Shown in pieces: positions 41,259-49,537 of a DNA stretch of 64,000 bases. The notes beneath the pieces are model-generated. The model had not been told where the DNA came from, ran no database searches, and saw only the letters and a list, made by a program, of their open reading frames with translations. The stretch comes from GCA-002050365 sp964237235 (lineage in GTDB: Bacteria; Acidobacteriota; Blastocatellia; Pyrinomonadales; Pyrinomonadaceae): positions 80,328-144,327 of the forward strand of contig CAXSGY010000012.1 of assembly GCA_964237235.1 (NCBI GenBank), given 5' to 3'. Position numbers and translations under genes: made by a program. How positions within the stretch are numbered: the stretch's first letter is position 1; every line of letters begins with the position of its first letter.

Positions 41259-42614
41259 ATGAAATTTACAAACTCAAAAAATAACGGCGGCAAATTGTTT
41301 TCGGCATTGATTATAGTGATATTTTCGACGGCGTTTTTCGCCGTTCGCAGCGCGACGGCGCAAGCCGACGAAGAAGCGAAGAGACCGCTTAATTTGAGCG
41401 TCGTCGAAAAAGCCTTACGCTCGACGAAAACGACCGCCGCCAACAAAAACGCGCTGCTGATCGAAGGCGTAAACGCCCGCAAAATCACCTTCTGGCTGAC
41501 CGCCGAAAATGAAAAGAAACTTCGCGCGTGGGGCGCGAACAACGCGCTGATCGAAGCCGTCCGCCGAAATCAAATGCCGATGTATGGTTTGATTCAGAAG
41601 GATTTGAAATTAGACCAACCGATTGAAGTAAAAAATTCGATTGGAATGGAATTCGTCTTGATTCCGGCGGGCGAATTTACAATGGGCTTGGATCAAAGCG
41701 AAGTCAATTCGGCGGGCGGACTCGCTTCGAGAGAAGGAACTTTGCCGCGCTTCGTCCGCATAAAAAACGAATTTTATTTAGGCAAATTCGAGGTTACGCA
41801 GGGGCAGTGGAAAGTGCTGATGGGCAAAAATCCGAGCAGCTTTCCCGCCTGCGGCGACGATTGTCCGATTGATAATATCTCCTGGAACAACGCGCAGACG
41901 TTTATCAAAAAACTGAACGAAAAAAACGACGGCTATCGCTATCGCCTGCCGTCGGAAGCCGAGTGGGAATACGCGGCGCGGGCGACGACCACGACGAAAT
42001 ATTATTGGGGCGAAGATAAAGACAAAATAAACTGGCAGTTTTACGCGCACAACGCCCAATCGTCCATCGCCAAAGTCGGCTCATATCTGCCGAACGCTTT
42101 CGGTCTATACGATATGAGCGGCAACGTCTGGGAGATATGCGACGACGTGTATCGCATAGATTTCAGAAATGCCGGCGATGAAAGCGCGGCGAATAAGGAC
42201 TACGGACCGGAAAATTCGCGCGTCGTCAAAGGCGGCGGTTGGGGACAATCCTACGAAGAATTGCGAAGCAGCCGCCGGGACGACATTGTTTCCGATTCGG
42301 CGTATGAAGGCAAAGGCTTCCGCGTCGTCGCCATTCCGATTGATCCTTTGACCGAACCGAAAACAATCGTTGACGACAAGCTGAACGACAAAACGATCAG
42401 CCCTCTGGTCATCGCTTCGAGCATCAAAGGCGAAGTGAAAATCGCGGTTTTCATTGACGAAAACGGCAAAGTCCAAACTGCCGAAGTCGTCTCCGGTCAT
42501 CCTTTGCTAACGGAGAGAGCCGTCGCGCTGGCAAAAGAAGCGAAATTCAAAGAAATGAAAATTGACGGCAAGCCGGTCAGATTACGCGGGATTTTGATTT
42601 ATACGTTCAAATAA
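41259..42614 (+). CDS. Secreted FGE-sulfatase-domain protein fused to TonB C-terminus
   Basis: 451 residues. N-terminal signal peptide or anchor (LFSALIIVIFSTAFFAVRS) and a small helical region (about 45-120, LNLSVVEKALRSTKTTAANK). Then comes an FGE-sulfatase (SUMF1-like) domain, about 130-360, with MEFVLIPAGEFTMGLDQSEV, GKFEVTQGQWKVLMGKNP, NISWNNAQTFIKKLNEKN, RLPSEAEWEYAARATTTTKY, YDMSGNVWEICDD and VVKGGGWGQSYEELRSSRRD. A TonB C-terminal domain, about 380-451, has EVKIAVFIDENGKVQTAEVV. FGE domains without the active Cys pair usually bind rather than oxidise. The kinase gene ends 30 bases upstream, a likely co-regulated pair. Confidence 0.82.
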   Translation: MKFTNSKNNGGKLFSALIIVIFSTAFFAVRSATAQADEEAKRPLNLSVVEKALRSTKTTAANKNALLIEGVNARKITFWLTAENEKKLRAWGANNALIEAVRRNQMPMYGLIQKDLKLDQPIEVKNSIGMEFVLIPAGEFTMGLDQSEVNSAGGLASREGTLPRFVRIKNEFYLGKFEVTQGQWKVLMGKNPSSFPACGDDCPIDNISWNNAQTFIKKLNEKNDGYRYRLPSEAEWEYAARATTTTKYYWGEDKDKINWQFYAHNAQSSIAKVGSYLPNAFGLYDMSGNVWEICDDVYRIDFRNAGDESAANKDYGPENSRVVKGGGWGQSYEELRSSRRDDIVSDSAYEGKGFRVVAIPIDPLTEPKTIVDDKLNDKTISPLVIASSIKGEVKIAVFIDENGKVQTAEVVSGHPLLTERAVALAKEAKFKEMKIDGKPVRLRGILIYTFK

Positions 42615-42639
42615 ACTCGCGCCAAACAGCAAAAATTGA

Positions 42640-42679
42640 GGACAGCGTTTGAAACGCAAAAATTTCAAACACTGTCCTT
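42640..42679. terminator. Terminator between convergent genes
   Basis: Sixteen-base arms at 42640-42655 and 42664-42679 pair with a single C-A mismatch; T/A runs stand on both sides. It separates the plus-strand FGE-like gene from the minus-strand E2 gene. Confidence 0.8.
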
Positions 42680-42724
42680 ATTAAAAAAACTCTTAGTTTT
42701 CCACGCTTAATTTTTCACTGTTCG

Positions 42725-44140
42725 CTACATTAACATCAAAATCGGATTTTCGAGCATTTGTTTGAACGTCTGCAAAAACTTTGCGCCGGTCGCGCCGTCA
42801 ATTGCGCGGTGGTCGCAGGACATCGTGACGTTCATCATATTTTTGACGACGATTTCGCCGTCGCGGACGACCGGCAGCGGCGTTGACGCGCCGACGGCGA
42901 TGATCGCGGCTTCGGGCGGATTGATGATCGCCGTGAATTCCCTGATGCCGAACATTCCGAGATTGGAAATCGAAAACGTCGCGCCGGTATATTCTTCGGG
43001 CTGCAATTTTTTCTCGCGCGCGCGCGCCGCCATTTCTTTGATTTCACGCGAAATTTCCGCGATGCCTTTACGGTTCGCCGACCGCACGACGGGAGTTATC
43101 AAACCGTCTTCGACCGCTACGGCAACGCCGATGTCCGCATCTTCGTAAAAGCGCACCGTTTTGTCCTGATACGACGAATTAACCCAGGCGTGTCTGGTCA
43201 GCGACTGCGCCGCGACTTTTACAATCACGTCATTGACCGAAACTTTTTCGTCTTCTTTAAGCGTCGCGTTAATTTGTTTGCGAAATTCGAGCGCGTTGTC
43301 CATTTCGATTTCGATGGTCAAATAAAACGTCGGAATCGGTCCGATTGATTCGGCAAGCCGCGAAGCGATCACCTGCCGCATTTTTGAAGTGTTTTCTTCA
43401 CGGAACGCGCTTGCGCCTTGAACCGACGAAGCCGAAAAACTCGGCGCGGCTTCCGAACTTTGAACTTTAAGATTTGAACTTTGAACTCCGGCGAGAGCCG
43501 ATTCCACGTCGCGCTTGATAATCCGACCGTTCGGACCCGAACCTTTGATCGCTTTTAAATCAACGTTATTTTCCGCCGCCATTCGCGCCGCAATCGGCGA
43601 GACGATCATTCTGCCGTTTTCGGAATTTGGATTTTGGGTTTTGGATTTTGGATTTGCCAGAGCATCTTCTTCCGCGCCGGGACGTTCGGTGTCGTAACTG
43701 CGTCCTTCGGTTTCGGCGACGTTTTTTTGCGCCGAACCGTTTGTCGGGGCGGTTGATTTTGATTCTTCTTTCGGTTTTTCGTTCGGAGTTTCCGCTTTGC
43801 CTTGCGCGGGTTTGTCCTTTTGTTCGGGCAGTTTCTGCTCGCCCTGTTTCGCCCCGTCGCCGTTGGTTGACGCGCCGTTCAGCAGCGCGGAAAAATCTTC
43901 GCCCTTTTCGCCGATAATGCCGATGGTTTCGCCAAGGCGCGCGTTCGCGCCGTCGCCGATGACGATTTTCAAAAGCGTTCCGGCATCAAGCGACGTAACT
44001 TCCATCGTCGCCTTGTCGGTGTCAACTTCGGCAATCGCTTCGTTCGCTTCGATTGCGTCGCCTTCTTTTTTCAGCCAACGTGAAATTTGTCCTTCCTCCA
44101 TTGTCGGAGAAAGTTTGGGCATTATGATTGTGTTCGCCAT
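42725..44140 (-). CDS. Pyruvate dehydrogenase E2, dihydrolipoamide acetyltransferase
   Basis: 471 residues. The N-terminal lipoyl domain has the lipoylated Lys43 in EVDTDKATMEV. A long Gln/Lys/Pro-rich linker, the peripheral-subunit-binding domain (VSPIAARMAAENNVDLKAIK then GSGPNGRIIKRDV), a second linker and the catalytic domain follow. The catalytic domain ends with MTMSCDHRAIDGATGAKFLQ (His and Asp of DHRxxDG). Two stretches of the linkers are made of heptanucleotide repeats: about 43456-43490 (reading GVQSSNLKVQSSE) and 43619-43657 (reading PKSKTQNPNSENG). Together with E1 alpha (46138) and E1 beta (44600) it forms the pyruvate (or a related 2-oxo acid) dehydrogenase core; no E3 gene is present here. 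Confidence 0.9.
   Translation of the reverse strand: MANTIIMPKLSPTMEEGQISRWLKKEGDAIEANEAIAEVDTDKATMEVTSLDAGTLLKIVIGDGANARLGETIGIIGEKGEDFSALLNGASTNGDGAKQGEQKLPEQKDKPAQGKAETPNEKPKEESKSTAPTNGSAQKNVAETEGRSYDTERPGAEEDALANPKSKTQNPNSENGRMIVSPIAARMAAENNVDLKAIKGSGPNGRIIKRDVESALAGVQSSNLKVQSSEAAPSFSASSVQGASAFREENTSKMRQVIASRLAESIGPIPTFYLTIEIEMDNALEFRKQINATLKEDEKVSVNDVIVKVAAQSLTRHAWVNSSYQDKTVRFYEDADIGVAVAVEDGLITPVVRSANRKGIAEISREIKEMAARAREKKLQPEEYTGATFSISNLGMFGIREFTAIINPPEAAIIAVGASTPLPVVRDGEIVVKNMMNVTMSCDHRAIDGATGAKFLQTFKQMLENPILMLM
43456..43490. repeat. Heptamer tract inside the E2 gene, tract 1
   Basis: Five 7-base units (GTTCAAA, with one TCTTAAA variant) in a row on the minus strand, within the linker between the E3-binding and catalytic domains. 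The frame is kept because the total length is a multiple of three. Confidence 0.75.
43619..43657. repeat. Heptamer tract inside the E2 gene, tract 2
   Basis: About five 7-base units (AAATCCA/AAACCCA type, minus strand) in the first linker of E2, coding an Asn/Lys/Gln-rich stretch. Confidence 0.75.
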
Positions 44141-44167
44141 ATAAAATTATTCCGCTCTAAAAAAATA

Positions 44168-44590
44168 TTATTTCTTGCTCATTTTCGCCAAGCCATACAG
44201 TCTCGCTTCTATCGCCAGCCGCTTGGCTTCTTCTTCGCCGTATTTTTCCACGCCGAATGTCCTCACGCGCCGTTCGTATTTTTTCGGACTCCAGCGCGCT
44301 TCCCAAACGGCGTGTTCGGAGCCGAATCTCGATTTAACAAGTCGCCGCACGCCGATAATTTCGCCGGTTTTCGCGGTTTGTCGTTCGGCGTTTTCCAAAC
44401 GACTCATTTGCGGATTTTCGCGCAGCAAGCGGCGGCGATGTTTCCGCGCCGATTCAAGCGCGGCTTCTTCGTTGGCGTAATCCGAATCTTTGAAAAACTT
44501 TGAGAAACGCTTACCGCGACTCTGCAAGCGCACCCACCAGCCGTCGGCTCGTCGTTTATAATTTTCGATACGCGTGATTCCTTTATGCAT
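44168..44590 (-). CDS. AP2-like DNA-binding domain protein, duplicated
   Basis: 140 residues, strongly basic, with two copies of an AP2/integrase-N-terminal-like fold: residues 6-55 (GWWVRLQSRGKRFSKFFKDS then YANEEAALESARKHR) and 80-135 (AVWEARWSPKKYERRVRTFG then YGEEEAKRLAIEARL). The pattern strand-strand-strand-helix with Trp and basic residues is that of AP2-type domains that bind DNA or serve as arm-site binding in integrases. The gene lies between E1 beta and E2 in the pyruvate dehydrogenase operon, separated by 9 and 27 bases. It may regulate the operon or be an inserted accessory gene. Confidence 0.65.
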   Translation of the reverse strand: MHKGITRIENYKRRADGWWVRLQSRGKRFSKFFKDSDYANEEAALESARKHRRRLLRENPQMSRLENAERQTAKTGEIIGVRRLVKSRFGSEHAVWEARWSPKKYERRVRTFGVEKYGEEEAKRLAIEARLYGLAKMSKK

Positions 44591-44599
44591 TATAATTAT

Positions 44600-45583
44600 T
44601 TATAAGTAACAAACTTCCTTAACCGCCGCGACGATTTTTTCGACGCTCGGCAGCGCGGCGACTTCCAGATTTCGGGCATACGGCATCGGAGCTTCGGCGG
44701 TCGAAATGCGCTTGACGGGCGCGTCTAAATAATCGAAGGCGTGTTCCATAACCTGATGCGAAATTTCCGCGCCGACCGACGCGAACGAATGCGATTCTTC
44801 GGCGATAACCAGACGATTAGTCTTTTTCACGGACTGGACAATCGTTTCAATGTCGAGCGGCTTAATTGTTCGCGGATCAACGACTTCGACCGACACATCA
44901 AACTCGTTTTGAATTTGTTCGGCGGCTTTCAAAGCCTGCGGAACGGTGAACGAACGCGCGACGATGGTGCAGTCGGTTCCTTCGCGTTTGACATCGGCGA
45001 CACCGAGCGGAATCGTAAAATCTTCGTCGTCCGGCACTTCGCCCTTCATTCCATACATCGTTTCCTGTTCCATAAAAATCACCGGATTATTGTCGCGGAT
45101 TGATGATTTCAAAAGCCCTTTCGCGTCCGCCGCGGTCGAAGGCATCACGACTTTTAAGCCGGGAAAATTCGCGTAAAACGCTTCGAGTGCCTGCGAATGC
45201 TGGCTCGAAACTTGATAAGCCGAACCGTTCGGACCGCGAAAAACGATTGGAATGTTAAATTGTCCGTTCGACATATAAAGCATTTTCGCCGCGTGGTTGA
45301 TAATCTGGTCAGCCGCGAGAATCGAAAAATTCCACGTCATAAATTCGACGATTGGACGCAAGCCCGCCATCGCCGCGCCAACGCCCAGACCGGCGAAACC
45401 GAGTTCGGTAATCGGCGAATCAACAACGCGTTTATCGCCGAATTCCTTCCAAAGTCCGCGCGTCACTTTATACGCGCCGTCGTATTCGGCGACTTCTTCG
45501 CCGATGATAAAAACGTTTTCGTCTCTGATTAATTCTTCGCGCAACGCGGCGTTCAGCGCGTCGCGGATTGTCATTTCTGCCAT
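44600..45583 (-). CDS. Pyruvate dehydrogenase E1 component, beta subunit
   Basis: 327 residues. Typical sequence: LREELIRDENVFIIGEEVAE, GAYKVTRGLWKEFGDKRVVD, PITELGFAGLGVGAAMAGLR and EFMTWNFSILAADQIINHAA, with NSDG-like QVSSQHSQALEAFYANFPGL and the C-terminal ADAKGLLKSSIRDNNPVIFM. It pairs with E1 alpha (46138) to decarboxylate pyruvate with thiamine diphosphate. In the operon it follows the two small genes at 45587 and 45871 and is followed by the AP2-like gene and E2. Confidence 0.92.
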   Translation of the reverse strand: MAEMTIRDALNAALREELIRDENVFIIGEEVAEYDGAYKVTRGLWKEFGDKRVVDSPITELGFAGLGVGAAMAGLRPIVEFMTWNFSILAADQIINHAAKMLYMSNGQFNIPIVFRGPNGSAYQVSSQHSQALEAFYANFPGLKVVMPSTAADAKGLLKSSIRDNNPVIFMEQETMYGMKGEVPDDEDFTIPLGVADVKREGTDCTIVARSFTVPQALKAAEQIQNEFDVSVEVVDPRTIKPLDIETIVQSVKKTNRLVIAEESHSFASVGAEISHQVMEHAFDYLDAPVKRISTAEAPMPYARNLEVAALPSVEKIVAAVKEVCYL

Positions 45584-45586
45584 AAA

Positions 45587-45871
45587 CTATTTTGTTAATT
45601 TCATCTCTTTTTCTTCCGCCCGAGCCGGTTTTAAATTGTGATAAAGCACGTCCGGGTCAATGTCCGCACCGTTTTCCCAAACGATTGTTCCCATTCTTTC
45701 GTCTATTTTCATCGCTTGAAAAACATTCGGATTGCGACGTATTTCTTCAAAAACCTTTCCGTATAAATACGGTTCGAGATTGATTTCGCGTTCGGTTTCA
45801 TCTGCAAAAGTCACCGAGACAATAAAATCGCGGACAGGCTCGATTGATTTAATTCTTACCAATTTCATCAT
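45587..45871 (-). CDS. DUF2442 family protein
   Basis: 94 residues, beta-rich. The pattern KSIEPVRDFIVSVTFADETE then INLEPYLYGKVFEEIRR and GTIVWENGADIDPDVLYHNL is the DUF2442 signature. DUF2442 genes occur next to DUF4160 genes, in pairs resembling toxin-antitoxin modules, where DUF2442 is the antitoxin-like member by position; a function is not established. Stop of the DUF4160 gene and start of this one share one base (TAATG), a translational coupling. Confidence 0.85.
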   Translation of the reverse strand: MMKLVRIKSIEPVRDFIVSVTFADETEREINLEPYLYGKVFEEIRRNPNVFQAMKIDERMGTIVWENGADIDPDVLYHNLKPARAEEKEMKLTK

Positions 45872-46131
45872 TATTCAAGCGGCTTTATATTTATTAAAGG
45901 CTCACCTCGTCTCGCTCTTTCCCAATCCGCCACTAACTCCGCGCGATTTGAATCAGCCCATTCGATAACGAGATTATGTGCCCGCCGCGCGAGACTTCCG
46001 GCATAGATTCGCAAAGTTTCTATTTCATATAACGCTTCATCGTCGCCGTATTTCGCGTGAAAATGTGGAGGCGCGTGGTCGTTATAATACATATAAATAA
46101 CAATGCCGAAAAATTGGCTGATACAAGGCAT
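45871..46131 (-). CDS. DUF4160 family protein
   Basis: 86 residues. The pattern FFGIVIYMYYNDHAPPHFHA then KYGDDEALYEIETLRIYAGS and RRAHNLVIEWADSNRAELVA is the DUF4160 family (with the conserved HxPPHFH motif). Together with DUF2442 it forms a module common on mobile and chromosomal islands. It starts 6 bases after the E1 alpha stop, so the pair sits inside the pyruvate dehydrogenase operon. No experimental activity is known to me. Confidence 0.85.
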   Translation of the reverse strand: MPCISQFFGIVIYMYYNDHAPPHFHAKYGDDEALYEIETLRIYAGSLARRAHNLVIEWADSNRAELVADWERARRGEPLINIKPLE

Positions 46132-46137
46132 TTTAAT

Positions 46138-47277
46138 TTAAGCGAAAATGCCGGTAAATAATTCGCCTTCATCGGGAAACGGACTTTCGTCGGCAAATTT
46201 TACCGCCTTGTCGGTCGCTTCCTTCGCCTGATTTTCGATTTCCTCGAATTCTTTGTCGCCGAAAATTTTCGCTTCTTTCAGAGATTCTTTGAAAAGGAAA
46301 ATCGGGTCGCGCTGCTGATATTTTTTGATTTCTTCGGTCGTCCGATATTTGCCCGGATCGGACATCGAATGTCCCATATAACGGTAACAGCGAATCTCCA
46401 AAAGCGTCGGCAAGCTGTCTTTTCGGGCGCGTTCTAAAGCTCTTGTCGTCGCTTCGCGCACGGCGAGAACGTCCATTCCGTCCACGAATTCGTTCGCCAT
46501 ATCATAGCCTTCGGCTTTTTTGGCGATGCTTGCAATGCTCATCGCCCGTTTTTGCGACGTTCCCATTCCGTATTGATTGTTTTCGCAAATATAAATAATC
46601 GGCAATTTCCAAAGCTGCGCCATATTCAACGATTCGTGAAAAATGCCTTGATTGACCGCCGCTTCGCCGAAATAACACAAAGTTACGCCGCCCGTATTTT
46701 TGTATTTTTGCGCGTAAGCCATTCCCGTACCGACTCCGATTTGCCCGCCGACGATGCCGTGTCCGCCATAGAAATTATGCTCTTTCGAGAACATATGCAT
46801 CGAGCCGCCTTTGCCGCCGACGTTGCCGCCCGCTTTGCCGTAAAGCTCCGCCAGCACCGCTTCGGGCGCGATGCCGGCGATCATTGCCTGCACGTGGTCG
46901 CGGTAGGAAGTAATATAGAAATCCTTCGCGCGGTCGGTCGCCAAAATCGTGCCGACACCGACGGCTTCCTGTCCGATATACAGATGGCAAAAGCCGCCGA
47001 TTTTTCCGATGCGGTAAACTTCGGCGCATTTCTGCTCGAAGACGCGACCGAGAACCATCTGGTAAAGCATCTCTCTGAGCAGCGTTTTGTCTAGATTTTT
47101 CAGCGCGTCTTTCTGCGATTTTTTTCGGTCGAGATGTTCGGCTGTGGCGATTTTCGGGTTGACCGTATCGGTTACGCCATTTTCGGCTTTGACCGTTTTT
47201 CCGGCGATCTTGCTTTTGTCGCCGTGTCCGTTTTTACTGGTATTCGATGTCGCTTGTCGGGTTGCAGTCTTTGGCAA
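46138..47277 (-). CDS. Pyruvate dehydrogenase E1 component, alpha subunit
   Basis: 379 residues from a TTG at 47277, selected because GGAGGA stands 7 bases before it. The first 50 residues are a Thr/Lys/Asn-rich tail. The catalytic part has VLGRVFEQKCAEVYRIGKIG, HLYIGQEAVGVGTILATDRA, the HVQAMIAGIAPEAVLAELYG region, GGKGGSMHMFSKEHNFYGGH and the thiamine diphosphate region. In that region the usual GDGAxNxG is GEAAVNQG here, so the Asp that contacts the metal is Glu. NN follows in YICENNQYGMGTS. It starts the operon E1 alpha - DUF4160 - DUF2442 - E1 beta - AP2-like - E2. Confidence 0.9.
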   Translation of the reverse strand: MPKTATRQATSNTSKNGHGDKSKIAGKTVKAENGVTDTVNPKIATAEHLDRKKSQKDALKNLDKTLLREMLYQMVLGRVFEQKCAEVYRIGKIGGFCHLYIGQEAVGVGTILATDRAKDFYITSYRDHVQAMIAGIAPEAVLAELYGKAGGNVGGKGGSMHMFSKEHNFYGGHGIVGGQIGVGTGMAYAQKYKNTGGVTLCYFGEAAVNQGIFHESLNMAQLWKLPIIYICENNQYGMGTSQKRAMSIASIAKKAEGYDMANEFVDGMDVLAVREATTRALERARKDSLPTLLEIRCYRYMGHSMSDPGKYRTTEEIKKYQQRDPIFLFKESLKEAKIFGDKEFEEIENQAKEATDKAVKFADESPFPDEGELFTGIFA

Positions 47278-47547
47278 AATTAAATCCTCCGCGCTTTTTT
47301 GACTAAATTAAATCGAGCGCAATAATTTTCTCAATATCAGATGGCTAAATTATAAGCGACATCGAACCGTTTGTGCAAAAACGGTTTGGCGCGTGAATTG
47401 ATTTTCCGAATCTTCAAAAACTCCGCGTAATTCGTTGACTTTTTGCGAAAAGGGCAGAAAAATAGATTTCGCGCTAAGAAAATTTTCGGCTGGTTCGCCG
47501 CCGATTAAAATTAAACTTTAAAATTCAAAAAAAGGAGTCTCAACGTT
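47278..47547. promoter_or_regulatory. Divergent intergenic region, pyruvate dehydrogenase operon and GDSL gene
   Basis: 270 bases between a minus-strand TTG start and a plus-strand ATG. Ribosome-binding sites are clear at both ends (GGAGGA and AAAGGAG). AT-rich segments at 47310-47370 and 47480-47530 could hold promoters; I could not fix the boxes. Confidence 0.4.
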
Positions 47548-48636
47548 ATGAACAGAAGGCTTTTCGCAGTACTTTGCATTCTCGGATTTCTCTTCGTTTT
47601 TTCGACGCGCGCAGACGCGCAGCTGAGCATACAGGCGATTGATGTCGCGGGCGACAGCATTTCAAAAGGCTTTAACGCGAGCGGCGCGCCCTGCACAAAC
47701 GGCGATCAGGAAACGTATAACTGGCTTACGTCCGACACGCACGGCACGAATTTGTGCGGCGCGGGCAGTGAAAATGTTTATAGTTTTCTCGAACGTGTCG
47801 AATGCGATTTTCAGACGGATATTTTCACGGCTTTTCCGAATCACGCCGAATCGGGCGCGCGAATGCTCTCGGATTTCGTCAATCAAGCGAACAACATCAA
47901 AACTTATCTGAATGCGCAAAGCGGCAATCGTCTGGCGGCGGTTTTTCTCGGTCATAACGACAATTGTGCGGGAACGCAGACGAAAACGAACGCTTCGTGT
48001 CCGAGCGCAGATTTAGACCCGAACAATTATTGCCGCACCAGAAACGATGCGTTCGAGCGCGAAGTCCGCAAAGGTTTGGACATTTTGATGACTGTGCCGG
48101 ACACGCGCGTCGCCGTCAACGCGCCGGTGCGCGTTTCGCAGCTCTGCAATTTTACTGCTAAACAAAGCTGTCAGGCTCCGGTCAGTTGTCAGGTTTTGTG
48201 GAACTCGGTCAGCATTTGCGCGTCGCTGACCAGAAGCTGTTCGAGCGACCGCATCATTGACACATACACGACGATGAAAGCCTACCGCGATATCTTAAAA
48301 TCCGTCACGGCAGAATACGCGGCAATTCCGATTGGCGGCGCGTCGAGAACCGTTCTGATCGGCGGCGCGACGGTCGGCGGCGGAGTGAAAGCCGCCGGAA
48401 CGAATTTCGTTTACAGCGACGCAGCCTGGCAATATCAATTTAAATCCGAACAACTTTCGTGCTGCGATTGTTTTCACCCGTCGGCGGTCGGTCAGGATCA
48501 GCTCGGAAAAATGATGAAAATCGGGCTTTCGTGTTCGCGCATCACGCCCTGCTGCAAGGAAACCGGCGATCCGCTCGTTGACGGCAAATGTTCGCGCACC
48601 GAAACGAAAAGAACTTATTACAACGGTATATTTTGA
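47548..48636 (+). CDS. Secreted SGNH/GDSL hydrolase
   Basis: 362 residues. A signal peptide (FAVLCILGFLFVFSTRADA) is followed by the GDSL block I, IDVAGDSISKGFNASG, block III with LGHNDNCAG, and block V with DCFHPSAVGQDQLGKMM (catalytic Asp-His). The protein is unusually Cys-rich: about 19 Cys, for example CSSDRI, LSCCDCFHPS and ITPCCKETGD, suggesting several disulfides. It should hydrolyse an ester of a secreted lipid, sugar or polymer; substrate unknown. The ATG at 47548 has an AAAGGAG site. Confidence 0.85.
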   Translation: MNRRLFAVLCILGFLFVFSTRADAQLSIQAIDVAGDSISKGFNASGAPCTNGDQETYNWLTSDTHGTNLCGAGSENVYSFLERVECDFQTDIFTAFPNHAESGARMLSDFVNQANNIKTYLNAQSGNRLAAVFLGHNDNCAGTQTKTNASCPSADLDPNNYCRTRNDAFEREVRKGLDILMTVPDTRVAVNAPVRVSQLCNFTAKQSCQAPVSCQVLWNSVSICASLTRSCSSDRIIDTYTTMKAYRDILKSVTAEYAAIPIGGASRTVLIGGATVGGGVKAAGTNFVYSDAAWQYQFKSEQLSCCDCFHPSAVGQDQLGKMMKIGLSCSRITPCCKETGDPLVDGKCSRTETKRTYYNGIF

Positions 48637-48741
48637 GAAGCGGTTGAAAACAGGGAAGCGGTGAAAAATAATTACGATATAGTTTCCGGGTCGAACAATT
48701 TGCTTCGACGCGCCGATCTTTGTTACTTTTGAGAGAGTTTT

Positions 48742-49314
48742 ATGACAGTTTCTATCGAAAAATTAGTCGAAGGCTTGCGCCAAATTCCCGACGCGGATTT
48801 TAATTGCGACCGGGTTTATCAATTTTTAGCCGCGCATCCGGTTGACGTTGCGACAATCGAAAAATATCTGCACTGGAGCGATAAATTTTACACGCGCAAT
48901 TTGATTTACAAAGACGAGCGTTTCGAGATGATGGCGATTTGCTGGGATCGCGGGCAGACTTCCAAAATTCACAATCACGCCGATCAGATGTGTTGGATGA
49001 CCGTTCCCCTCGGACGCTTGCGCGGACAAAATTTTCGCGTCCTCGAAACGGACGAAGCGCGACACTTTTGCCGTTTGGAAGAAACCGACCAGTTCGATTT
49101 GTCCGATTGTCTGACCGCCAAAGTCGAACTCGAAGAACCGATTCACCAAATCTTAAACTTGCCCGAATTTGAAGAACGCGCCGTCAGCATACATATTTAT
49201 TCCAAACCGTTTGACCGCTGCCTCGCCTATTGCAAGGACACCGATTCCTTCAAAGAAATTCAAACTTTTTACACGAGCGTCGGCGGAAAAATCTGCGACG
49301 GCATCGAGTTGTAA
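48742..49314 (+). CDS. Cysteine dioxygenase family cupin
   Basis: 190 residues. The iron-binding cupin motif is visible as WDRGQTSKIHNHADQMCWMT, with His-x-His and a third His in AVSIHIYSKPF. It looks like the bacterial cysteine or 3-mercaptopropionate dioxygenase group, which oxidises a thiol to a sulfinate with O2. The Arg and Tyr that bind the substrate carboxylate are not certain from the sequence alone. It has its own promoter region and is followed by a repeat-rich gap. Confidence 0.8.
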   Translation: MTVSIEKLVEGLRQIPDADFNCDRVYQFLAAHPVDVATIEKYLHWSDKFYTRNLIYKDERFEMMAICWDRGQTSKIHNHADQMCWMTVPLGRLRGQNFRVLETDEARHFCRLEETDQFDLSDCLTAKVELEEPIHQILNLPEFEERAVSIHIYSKPFDRCLAYCKDTDSFKEIQTFYTSVGGKICDGIEL

Positions 49315-49411
49315 AAAAGCATTCGATTCGATTATTCGCAAGTTGGAAAAATCCGCATTTGCCGAAACTTACAAAAAAGTTTACCTATGCGTTTGATCTG
49401 CGAAATATAAA

Positions 49412-49508
49412 AATCTTATGTGCTTCTATGTTTCTATGTGTTAAAAAAAATTCCAAACACATAGAAAATAAAAGCACATAGAAAGCACAGCCGTTTTGAA
49501 TCCGCTCT
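49412..49508. repeat. Dispersed CATAG-type repeat, copy 2 (inverted)
   Basis: The region TTTCTATGTG/CACATAGAAA forms an imperfect inverted repeat, flanked on its right by TTTTGAATCCGCTCT, the complement of the AGAGCGGATTCAA flank of copy 1. So the element is about 100 bases and lies in opposite orientation to copy 1 (21187). Confidence 0.65.
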
Positions 49509-49537
49509 AATACAATGGCAAAGTCGCAAGTAAATCA

